A stretch of DNA of 26,248 nucleotides from Desulfuromusa sp. (GTDB lineage: Bacteria; Desulfobacterota; Desulfuromonadia; Desulfuromonadales; Geopsychrobacteraceae), in contig JAKIUD010000047.1 in the NCBI GenBank assembly GCA_021647765.1, positions 1 to 26,248 of the forward strand, read 5' to 3'. This document shows, piece after piece, positions 5,688 to 11,316 of this stretch (position 1 is the first letter of the stretch; each line of letters starts with the position of its first letter). The notes under the pieces were generated by a model. It was given only the letters and a program-made list of their open reading frames with translations. It had not been told where the DNA came from and did not search any database. Both the position numbers and the translations under genes were made by a program.

Positions 5688-5708
5688 GGGCGAATACAAG
5701 ATTCGCCC
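5688..5708. repeat. Extragenic palindrome between hisA and hisF
   Basis: GGGCGAAT (5688-5695) and ATTCGCCC (5701-5708) form a perfect 8-bp stem around a 5-base loop. Palindromes with this GGGCGAAT/ATTCGCCC sequence recur in many bacterial genomes as extragenic repeats (recalled, not searched). It may act as an mRNA stem between the two his genes. Confidence 0.65.
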
Positions 5709-5749
5709 CTACGGTGTCTATGTTTATCGAATATTCGAAGGAAAACTAA

Positions 5750-6517
5750 ATGTTGACTAAACGTATTATCCCTTGTCTCGATGTCAAAGATGGTCGGGTG
5801 GTTAAGGGGGTTAATTTTGTCGGTTTGCGCGACGCAGGAGATCCCGTTGAAGCGGCTGAGGCGTATAGCGATCAGGGGGCTGATGAACTGACGTTTCTTG
5901 ATATCACTGCCAGCAGCGATAATCGCGGTATTATTCTCGATGTTGTTGCCAAGACTGCAGAGCGGGTCTTTATGCCGCTGACCGTCGGGGGCGGTGTTCG
6001 TGAGATTGCTGATATCCGTAATTTGCTCAATGCTGGAGCCGATAAAGTCTCGATTAATACCGCAGCAGTGCAGAATCCTGAATTTGTCCGCAAAGCGGCA
6101 GAGCGGTTCGGTAGCCAGTGTATTGTTGTGGCGATTGATGCTCGTAGAGTTCCATGCTCTCAGCCACGAGCATGGGAGGTTTACACCCATGGAGGACGTA
6201 AAGCGACTGGAATTGATGCCATAGCATGGGCAGAGCAGATGGAAAGATTAGGCTGTGGCGAGATTTTACTCACTTCAATGGATTGTGATGGCACCAAGGA
6301 TGGTTATGATATCCCTCTAACCCGGACGGTGAGTGATGCGGTGGAGATTCCGGTGATTGCTTCCGGTGGGGTTGGAAATCTGGAGCATATCCGTGAAGGG
6401 TTGGTGGAAGGAGGAGCTAGCGCCGCCTTGGCGGCATCAATTTTCCATTTCAAGGAATATACGATCACCGAATGTAAAAAGTATCTGCGTGACCATGGGG
6501 TGCCTGCACGGATTTGA
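5750..6517 (+). CDS. hisF: Imidazole glycerol phosphate synthase cyclase subunit (HisF)
   Basis: The cyclase half of IGP synthase, which uses ammonia from the HisH glutaminase to make imidazole glycerol phosphate and AICAR. The 255-residue barrel starts MLTKRIIPCLDVKDGRVVKG, with catalytic D11 and D130 (VVAIDARRV). The phosphate-binding loops are TVGGGVRE (78-85) and IASGGVGNLEH, and YTHGGRKATGIDA is the conserved loop. Full length for the family. An AAGGAAAA ribosome binding site precedes the ATG. It follows hisA; its usual partner hisH is not in the window and should be elsewhere, probably on the other side of the integron. Confidence 0.97.
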   Translation: MLTKRIIPCLDVKDGRVVKGVNFVGLRDAGDPVEAAEAYSDQGADELTFLDITASSDNRGIILDVVAKTAERVFMPLTVGGGVREIADIRNLLNAGADKVSINTAAVQNPEFVRKAAERFGSQCIVVAIDARRVPCSQPRAWEVYTHGGRKATGIDAIAWAEQMERLGCGEILLTSMDCDGTKDGYDIPLTRTVSDAVEIPVIASGGVGNLEHIREGLVEGGASAALAASIFHFKEYTITECKKYLRDHGVPARI

Positions 6518-6530
6518 TGTGGCTTTTTAG

Positions 6531-6720
6531 AATGGCGCTGGTTTAAACAGTTTTGCAGTAAACTTGGGACTGTCCCCAGCACCATCGGGGGCTGTCCCGA
6601 AGTTTACGATCCACGAAGAACCGCGGCGGTTCGCACCGCAAAAGCCTGGGACAGCCCCCATGCGGGGACAGTCCCGTTTTTGCTGGAAATTTTCTTAAGC
6701 CAGCGGGCACTATTCGGGAC
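6531..6720 (-). repeat. Palindromic repeat family, copy A (reverse orientation)
   Basis: Begins with AATGGCGCTGGTTTAA, contains two nested palindromic blocks (GGGACTGTCCCC...GGGGGCTGTCCC and GGGACAGCCCCC...GGGGACAGTCCC) around a central GAACCGCGGCGGTTC, and ends CTTAAGCCAGCG followed by ATTCGGGAC. It is the reverse complement of copies B and D. The right terminus has a short insertion (GGGCACT region) relative to copy B. No protein is encoded. Layout resembles REP/REPIN-like or MITE-like non-autonomous elements. Confidence 0.85.
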
Positions 6721-6730
6721 TTTTTTCTAT

Positions 6731-6778
6731 TTGTCACTTCTCCATAAGGGGAGAAGGTAACCGAAGGTTGGATGAAAA
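6731..6778. repeat. Short CTTCTCC/GGAGAAG extragenic repeat, single unit
   Basis: CTTCTCC-ATAAG-GGAGAAGG followed by a GGTTGGATGAAA tail matches the left half of the larger inverted repeat at 7261-7370 (CTTCTCC-CTGC-GGGAGAAGG ... GCGGATGAGG). It sits just before hisE. Confidence 0.6.
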
Positions 6779-6806
6779 GAAATTTAGAGCAGAGTGAAAG
6801 ATTGGT

Positions 6807-7160
6807 ATGAAACAGAAAAAAAATATTAAAGTAAATGCGGAGCACGATATTCTGGATGCAGTCTATCAGATCATTCAAGAGCGCAAACAACTGGGCGATG
6901 GCGAACAGTCGTATGTTAAATCGTTATTTGACAAGGGATTGGACAAGATTCTCAGCAAAATAGGTGAGGAAGCAACTGAAACTGCTGTTGCTGGCAAAGG
7001 GGGGGATCCCGATGAGGTTGTTTATGAGGTCGCCGATCTATTTTTCCATGTGTTGATCCTGTTAGGTTATTATGATCTGCCCCCGGAGAAAATATATGCT
7101 GAATTAAGTCGTCGGTTTGGTATGTCTGGAATTGAAGAAAAAGCAAGCCGGGATAAATAG
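6807..7160 (+). CDS. hisE: Phosphoribosyl-ATP pyrophosphatase (HisE)
   Basis: Hydrolyses phosphoribosyl-ATP to phosphoribosyl-AMP and pyrophosphate, the second step of histidine synthesis. The 117-residue protein shows the all-alpha MazG-like core: SYVKSLFDKGLDKILSKIGEEATETAVA (about 38-65), then DEVVYEVADLFFHVLILLG with the E..D metal-binding positions. HisI is not fused and not visible here. The start at 6807 has only a weak ribosome binding site. The gene is separated from hisF by repeat copy A and is flanked on the other side by repeats, so it may be transcribed separately. Confidence 0.94.
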   Translation: MKQKKNIKVNAEHDILDAVYQIIQERKQLGDGEQSYVKSLFDKGLDKILSKIGEEATETAVAGKGGDPDEVVYEVADLFFHVLILLGYYDLPPEKIYAELSRRFGMSGIEEKASRDK

Positions 7161-7260
7161 ATTAAATTACTTTTGTGGACTGTAGAATTTGGAAATTTAT
7201 TGTTCCTTCACGTTTGTAAAAACTGTGGACTTTAGTCAAAGTTTTTCAAATCCTACTTGT

Positions 7261-7370
7261 TATCCCTTCTCCCTGCGGGAGAAGGTGCCCGAAAGGGCGG
7301 ATGAGGGGGGATTGCAAACCGTGTTTCCCCTCACCCGACGCGCCACCCTCTCCCCGAGGGAGAGGGGATG
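7261..7370. repeat. CTCTCCC/GGGAGAGG bacterial interspersed palindrome
   Basis: Two hairpin units face each other: CCTTCTCCC-TGC-GGGAGAAGG (7264-7287) and CCCTCTCCCC-GAGG-GAGAGGGG (7349-7368), joined by complementary GGATGAGGGG and CCCCTCACCC tracts. This type of intergenic palindrome is widespread in bacteria (BIME-like). An open frame across it is an artefact of the repeat. Confidence 0.75.
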
Positions 7371-7413
7371 ATTCTTTTGAGTATAGATAATTTGAAATGG
7401 AGACTTATCTTAT

Positions 7414-7608
7414 ATGCTTACAATCAAAACTGATAATGTAACAGTAGAAATCGAACTGGACTCCCATTTTTATTTAAACCGGGGTGACGCTGAAGATGAT
7501 AGCATTCGAGTTCCATGGAATGAACTGGATGAGTCTGCCGCCGCGAATCTTAAGCAGTTTGCTGAGATGGTCGAGGGGACGCTTGAAGCGATGACTCCCA
7601 CGGAGTAA
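7414..7608 (+). CDS. Small acidic protein of unknown function
   Basis: A 64-residue acidic protein preceded by GGAG 13 bases ahead of the ATG. The N-terminus is strand-like (MLTIKTDNVTVEIELDSHFYL) and the C-terminus is helical (ESAAANLKQFAEMVEGTLEAM). No membrane segment, cysteine motif or known family is recognised. It lies between two repeats, downstream of hisE in the same direction, and ahead of repeat copy B. Codon use looks like its neighbours, so it is probably a genuine gene. Confidence 0.55.
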   Translation: MLTIKTDNVTVEIELDSHFYLNRGDAEDDSIRVPWNELDESAAANLKQFAEMVEGTLEAMTPTE

Positions 7609-7639
7609 GCTGCTGATCCATCTTCTGGGGAGATGTAGA

Positions 7640-7826
7640 AATGGCGTTAGTTTACGGGGAGATAGAAGCAAAAACGGGACTGTCCCCGCATGGGGCTGTC
7701 CCAGGCTTTTGCGGTGAAAACTGCTGTGGTTCTTCGTGGATCGTAAACTTCGGGACAGCCCCCGATGGTGCTGGGGACAGTCCCAAGTTTACTGCAATAC
7801 TACTTTAAGCTAGCGCCATTCGGGAC
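7640..7826 (+). repeat. Palindromic repeat family, copy B (most complete)
   Basis: Left terminus AATGGCGTTAGTTTA (7640-7654) and right terminus TTTAAGCTAGCGCCATT (7804-7820) are terminal inverted repeats. Inside are GGGACTGTCCCCGCATGG with GGCTGTCCC, then CTTTTGCGGTG, a central TTCTTCGTGGATCGTAAACT, and GGGACAGCCCCC...GGGGACAGTCCC. Same orientation as D and inverted relative to A. The gap 7609-7925 holds this element and the terminator only. Confidence 0.88.
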
Positions 7827-7868
7827 ACATAACGAGTACATGTTCCCCGAATGTTCAGAAAATAATGT

Positions 7869-7902
7869 AAAAAAGGCCGCCCTTTCGGGAGCGGCCTTTT
7901 TT
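7869..7902. terminator. Bidirectional rho-independent terminator
   Basis: AAAAAAGGCCGC (7869-7880) and GCGGCCTTTTTT (7891-7902) form a perfect 12-bp inverted repeat around a 10-base loop, with A and T runs giving a U tract on either strand. It lies between the rightward hisE/small-gene region and the end of the leftward cytochrome gene, serving both. Confidence 0.92.
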
Positions 7903-7925
7903 ATTTTCAGTCACGCTCAATGCGC

Positions 7926-9212
7926 TTATTTATTATGAGTAGCACGCATTTGTTTTGCCAGGTGCTTAATCTCACCCAAGTCCTGGGTCATCATGTTCCA
8001 GCCGTACCAGTAAGCGTAGTCTGGATTGACATGGAAGAATGCCTGGTAAGCGCGCATCCGATGTTTGAAGTACATCTGCAATAGAACTTGATCGATATAA
8101 GAAAATCCATCTAAGTTCTCATCCCAGTTGGCACCATTGGTATGCATCAGTGCCAGGATGAATGGATAATTGAAGGGGTAGCCTTCTGGCTTTTGGATGA
8201 TCCCCTCTTTGTAGAGCGCAGCTACCGTTTTAATCGCCTCTGCCATCAGCCGATCAGCCTTGGTCAGGATGGCATCACCCATATCGAGCTGTTCTTTGGC
8301 GTATTTGTAAGAGTGACACTGGGTACAGGTGTCAAGCATTTCGTTGCGCAGTTTTTGCCATGATGCTTGATCCAGACGCGCCATATCAAGAGCTTTTACT
8401 GCATCAAAAATAGCTGTTGGTTCCCCTGTTTCAGGATTGAGAACCCCAAGCGCCTTGAGGATCGTTACCCGGTCGGCGGCAGCCTGAGGATCTTCGGGAA
8501 GTGGCAGACGGACACCGAGGAAGCCCCATGCAGTGTGGTTTTCGTGAGTTCCATCAGGCAGGTGACAGGTCTGACAGGTTGGCGCAGCAGCCCCTTCGGG
8601 TAAGTCGCCATCTTTTTTAGCAAAATAGCGAACGCCATGTTTGGAACTGGACCACATTTCCCACTGAGGATGGTCATAACCCATATGACAGGTTTGACAG
8701 GCTTTTGGATTTTGCGCTTCTTTTTTAGAAAATGCGTGACGGGTGTGGCACTCATCACAAGAGTTATTCTGGTAACGGTAGCCTTTGGCTTGTTGTTCAG
8801 CTTTCTCTTCCTCTGACCTGATACCCATATTATGACAGCCCCCGCATCCACGGCCACCTTCAATGAGCTCATCGGGGGCATAATGGGTTGCTGGAATGGC
8901 GTTTAAAACTTTCCAGCTCATGTTATGTTTGCCATGGGTGAAAGATTCAAACTGCTCTGCGTGGCATTCTGCACAGACTTGTTCACTGGGCAAAACAGCT
9001 TTCTTGTAGTCAGCGGCATTCTTGTGAGCATTACCGTGGCAGGCTTCGCAAGTGATACCCATGTCAGCATGTTTACTGGATTGCCAGTCTTTTACCTGAC
9101 CAGGTGAAATTTTGCTGTGGCAGTCGATACAGATATCGCCCGCCATGACCGTTCCAACCAGGAACAATGTGCAAAAAGCACAGGTCAGGATGGTAAGAAA
9201 CCTCTCTCTCAT
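7926..9212 (-). CDS. Octaheme cytochrome c, hydroxylamine oxidoreductase (HAO) family
   Basis: A secreted 428-residue multiheme cytochrome: signal peptide about 1-24 (cleavage near VMAG), then eight CxxCH heme sites at C28, C55, C80, C123, C152, C172, C213 and C296. The spacing, the MWSSSKHGV motif (187-194), CQTCHLPDGTH (213-223) and the C-terminal RAYQAFFHVNPDYAYWYGWNMM segment match the HAO family. In nitrifiers HAO oxidises hydroxylamine; in anaerobes such as Desulfuromonadales relatives are thought to reduce nitrite or hydroxylamine. Which direction applies depends on a catalytic cross-linking tyrosine that I cannot place without an alignment. A GGGAGG ribosome binding site precedes the ATG. 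No cytochrome c quinol oxidase partner (cycB/nrfH-like) is adjacent. Confidence 0.92.
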   Translation of the reverse strand: MRERFLTILTCAFCTLFLVGTVMAGDICIDCHSKISPGQVKDWQSSKHADMGITCEACHGNAHKNAADYKKAVLPSEQVCAECHAEQFESFTHGKHNMSWKVLNAIPATHYAPDELIEGGRGCGGCHNMGIRSEEEKAEQQAKGYRYQNNSCDECHTRHAFSKKEAQNPKACQTCHMGYDHPQWEMWSSSKHGVRYFAKKDGDLPEGAAAPTCQTCHLPDGTHENHTAWGFLGVRLPLPEDPQAAADRVTILKALGVLNPETGEPTAIFDAVKALDMARLDQASWQKLRNEMLDTCTQCHSYKYAKEQLDMGDAILTKADRLMAEAIKTVAALYKEGIIQKPEGYPFNYPFILALMHTNGANWDENLDGFSYIDQVLLQMYFKHRMRAYQAFFHVNPDYAYWYGWNMMTQDLGEIKHLAKQMRATHNK

Positions 9213-9306
9213 TTAGTGCCTCCCTTTGATTGTGACAGAAACCCTGAATATCGTTGACCATCAACTGTTTAGAGTTTCATCGATATGAAAAATCTCTAGA
9301 ATTGTA

Positions 9307-9669
9307 TCAAAATTTGGTGTTGTTTTTCTGCTCTAGATCAGAAAATGACAATTTTTTCTTATCTGTAGTGAGATGCAATTTGCAATGGAAACACCGTCGC
9401 ACCGGGCGGAACATGAAACCGTTCATATGGAAGCAATTTCCACATTGGGGACATCTGACCAATGCCATCAGCGTTACTGCAACAATAAGAAGGAGAATCC
9501 AGACGACAAAGACAACTCCCACCGCCTGGTTGGGTTGTGGACAACGCAGAGCAATTAGCATAGCTGGTAGATAAACCATAATGATGATCCAGAAAAACCA
9601 TCGCCGCCGCCGGATTTTTTGGAGACCAGGTTTTAGTTCCTCAGGGCTGATCTCATCTATTTCATCCAC
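9307..9669 (-). CDS. Membrane protein with two-helix hairpin and CxxC zinc ribbon, paralog 1
   Basis: The 120-residue protein has a basic KIRRRR segment, two membrane helices (about 26-46 and 50-72) and a cytoplasmic zinc-ribbon-like tail with CPQCGNCF and RRCFHCKLHL cysteine pairs. A strong GGAGG lies 9 bases ahead of the ATG. It aligns along its whole length with the gene at 9785-10144 (EELKPGLQKIRRRR versus VEYRPALKKIRLRR; AMLIAL versus AMMWAL; CF[HM]xxG...RRC[FL]HC), so the two are tandem duplicates. No family name is recognised; metal binding is inferred from the cysteines. Confidence 0.82.
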   Translation of the reverse strand: MDEIDEISPEELKPGLQKIRRRRWFFWIIIMVYLPAMLIALRCPQPNQAVGVVFVVWILLLIVAVTLMALVRCPQCGNCFHMNGFMFRPVRRCFHCKLHLTTDKKKLSFSDLEQKNNTKF

Positions 9670-9784
9670 TTTAACCTCCTTAATACCCGCATAATATGTG
9701 ACAATATCCCAAGATTACTTGGTTTGCGTGCGAAGGGCAACAGTTTACCTGCAGCGTTGAAGATTTAGGCTGTAATAAATCTAT

Positions 9785-10144
9785 TTATTTTTTTGCATAT
9801 TTCGCTTTTGGAGGTTCTGCTTCTGCAGCTCTTTTATCCGCATTAACATGCAGTGCACAGTGGAGGCAGCGACGGAAGGGGAGAAAGGTGGGGCCATGGG
9901 TATGGAAACATTCTCCACAGCGTGGACAGCGAACAATACAGGCAAAAACAACAGCAATGATAAGAAGAACAATCCAGGTGGAAAAAACAATTGTGACCCG
10001 GATTCTGTATTCAGGGGAATCAAGTGCCCACATCATTGCCGGTAGATAGGCGAGAATAACAATCCATAGAATCAGCCTCCGGAGACGGATTTTTTTTAAG
10101 GCGGGTCGGTATTCAACCGGATCTATCGGTGTCTTTTCTTCCAT
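9785..10144 (-). CDS. Membrane protein with two-helix hairpin and CxxC zinc ribbon, paralog 2
   Basis: 119 residues with the same layout as its downstream neighbour: N-terminal charged segment ending KIRLRR, two membrane helices (about 24-44 and 48-70), then CPRCGECFHTHG and RRCLHCALHV, ending in a lysine-rich tail. The pair is separated by 115 bases and reads leftward, in the same direction as the octaheme cytochrome gene; co-transcription is possible but each has its own start region. The ribosome binding site here is weak. Function unknown. Confidence 0.82.
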   Translation of the reverse strand: MEEKTPIDPVEYRPALKKIRLRRLILWIVILAYLPAMMWALDSPEYRIRVTIVFSTWIVLLIIAVVFACIVRCPRCGECFHTHGPTFLPFRRCLHCALHVNADKRAAEAEPPKAKYAKK

Positions 10145-10439
10145 CTATATAAACTCATCAGGGGGAGGTTTTTTTGTGAAGGTGCGATATTACTGATTTT
10201 AGAGTAATAGATCAATGGTTCAGCGGTCGTGATCGGTTTAGTTTTTTCTTTAAAAACCTGTTCTGCCTTGTGCATAAATAAAATATTTACTGGAAGAAAA
10301 ATATATACAATTTATATGTTTTTGAAATCTACCTTTTATTTCAGCTAGTTATACTGTTGTCCGCAGTTTGACTCCGATAAATTTCCCCACCAACTGTATG
10401 TCCTGTTTATACATGTGCCTATGTTGATGTCAGAGTTTG

Positions 10440-10453
10440 TTGTCTGCAGACAA
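10440..10453. promoter_or_regulatory. Palindromic candidate enhancer site for a sigma-54 activator
   Basis: TTGTCTGCAGACAA is a perfect 14-bp palindrome centred about 90 bases upstream of the predicted start of transcription, the usual distance for an enhancer-binding protein site. A related half-site, TTGTCCGCAG, lies at 10357-10366. The activator is not encoded in the window. Confidence 0.5.
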
Positions 10454-10510
10454 ACTATTTATCCTTTATTTTCAGCTAGTTATGGATTGTTTGTGGTTTT
10501 TATTTCAAAC

Positions 10511-10527
10511 TTGGCACGGACACTGCT
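10511..10527 (+). promoter_or_regulatory. Sigma-54 (RpoN) promoter
   Basis: TTGGCACGGACACTGCT matches the -24/-12 consensus TGGCACG-N4-TTGCW closely: GG at 10513-10514 and GC at 10525-10526 are exactly 10 bases apart. Transcription should start near 10538, followed by GATGGAGG and the ATG at 10586. This implies nitrogen, stress or other signal-dependent activation through an enhancer-binding protein. Confidence 0.78.
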
Positions 10528-10585
10528 CTATATCAGGTCATTAGCGAAACAAAAAAGCAATTCAAACATAGAGATGGAGGACATC

Positions 10586-10810
10586 ATGAAAAACACCTTA
10601 CGCAATACTTTAATCGCCCTGTTTACTTTTTCTTCTTCTGCTTTTGCCGCAGGAACAACCAGTGCCAGTGGTGGTGGGTTACTTCTCTCTTTGTTCATCG
10701 GCTTCTTCGCTCTGATTATTGTCTGCCAACTGGTTCCAGCAACGATCATGTTGATCGGAGTCCTTAAGGGACTGTTCGGACGTGATAGCAAAGAAGTGAC
10801 AACTCACTGA
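10586..10810 (+). CDS. Tiny exported membrane protein, paralog 1
   Basis: I start at the ATG at 10586 because GGAGG lies 6 bases ahead and the product then begins with a signal peptide, MKNTLRNTLIALFTFSSSAFA. The mature part (about 53 residues) has a glycine/serine stretch, one hydrophobic helix, LLLSLFIGFFALIIVCQLVP, and a short basic tail with GLFGRDSKEV. It is a paralog of the next gene: both share a FxGFxALxIVxQLVPAxxxLxG core. It is the first gene behind the sigma-54 promoter. No known family recognised. Confidence 0.8.
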   Translation: MKNTLRNTLIALFTFSSSAFAAGTTSASGGGLLLSLFIGFFALIIVCQLVPATIMLIGVLKGLFGRDSKEVTTH

Positions 10811-10864
10811 AACAAAACTAAAACGAATCAAACTATAAACTTAAACTTTTAAAAGGAGAACATC

Positions 10865-11086
10865 ATGAAAGCAATCCTGTCCACACTGACCCTGAGCCTG
10901 CTCGCCGTACCTGCTTTTGCTGTTGATACAACTCAGACTTATAACAGTGGCATCCTGGTTCTCTTATTTGTCGGCTTCTGTGCTCTGTTGATCGTAGCTC
11001 AACTGGTTCCAGCAGTATTGACCCTGTTCGGCATGACCAAAGCTGCTGTTGAAGGATCACGCAAGACTGCTGCGGCAAAGAACTAA
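10865..11086 (+). CDS. Tiny exported membrane protein, paralog 2
   Basis: 73 residues: signal peptide MKAILSTLTLSLLAVPAFA, then VDTTQTYNSG, a hydrophobic helix ILVLLFVGFCALLIVAQLVP and a basic tail ending KTAAAKN. AAAAGGAG sits 6 bases before the ATG. The 54-base gap and shared direction suggest one transcript with the preceding paralog, ended by the hairpin at 11109-11143. Both proteins probably insert one helix with the short tail on one side of the membrane; a role in envelope stress or a multimeric pore is possible but not shown. Confidence 0.8.
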   Translation: MKAILSTLTLSLLAVPAFAVDTTQTYNSGILVLLFVGFCALLIVAQLVPAVLTLFGMTKAAVEGSRKTAAAKN

Positions 11087-11108
11087 AAGAAACAGAATAA
11101 AAACAAAA

Positions 11109-11143
11109 GCGGGAGGGGCAGAGTTAAATTCTGTCCCCCCCGC
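11109..11143 (+). terminator. Strong GC stem-loop, probable terminator
   Basis: GCGGGAGGGGCAGA (11109-11122) pairs with TCTGTCCCCCCCGC (11130-11143) at 12 of 14 positions around a 7-base loop. The tract after it (TGCTATTTTG) is only weakly T-rich, so termination efficiency is uncertain. Confidence 0.6.
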
Positions 11144-11201
11144 TGCTATTTTGAGGGCAGCCGATTGGTTGCCTTTTTTTGTGTTTGAAGTGATTTACTG
11201 A

Positions 11202-11304
11202 ACCGCTACAGTTTCATGACTCGTAAACTCTTGGGACAGCCCCTGATGGGTCTGGGGACAGTTCCGAGATTACTACAAAACTGCTTAAACAAGCGCCATC
11301 CGGG
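11202..11304 (+). repeat. Palindromic repeat family, copy C (right half only)
   Basis: From ACCGC through TCGTAAACTCTTGGGACAGC, CTGGGGACAGTTCC, ATTACTACAAAACTGCTTAAAC to AAGCGCCATCCGGGG, this matches the right halves of copies B and D. The left half is absent. It lies between the terminator of the tiny genes and the end of the DUF4139 gene. Confidence 0.75.
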
Positions 11305-11316
11305 GTAACGGGTTTT

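Larger units (their letters stand above)
10145..10585. other. AT-rich divergent intergenic region with regulatory sites
   Basis: No gene seen in 440 bases. It separates the leftward zinc-ribbon genes from the rightward tiny membrane proteins. A direct repeat is present: CCTTTTATTTCAGCTAGTTAT (10332-10352, first 20 of 21 bases CCTTTTATTTCAGCTAGTTA) recurs with one base shifted at 10463-10483. It also holds a 14-bp palindrome and a sigma-54 promoter, listed separately. An in-frame extension of the first tiny gene to 10415 would read through the promoter and is rejected. Confidence 0.6.

Noticed and set aside
6543..6890. Open frame across repeat copy A and the hisE start (minus strand)
   Set aside because: It mostly translates the palindromic repeat and overlaps hisE.
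7189..7371. 60-codon frame before the small gene
   Set aside because: It translates the CTCTCCC/GGGAGAGG repeat and has no independent support.
10415..10585. N-terminal extension of the first tiny membrane protein
   Set aside because: It would be translated across the sigma-54 promoter, and the ATG at 10586 has a strong ribosome binding site and a signal peptide.
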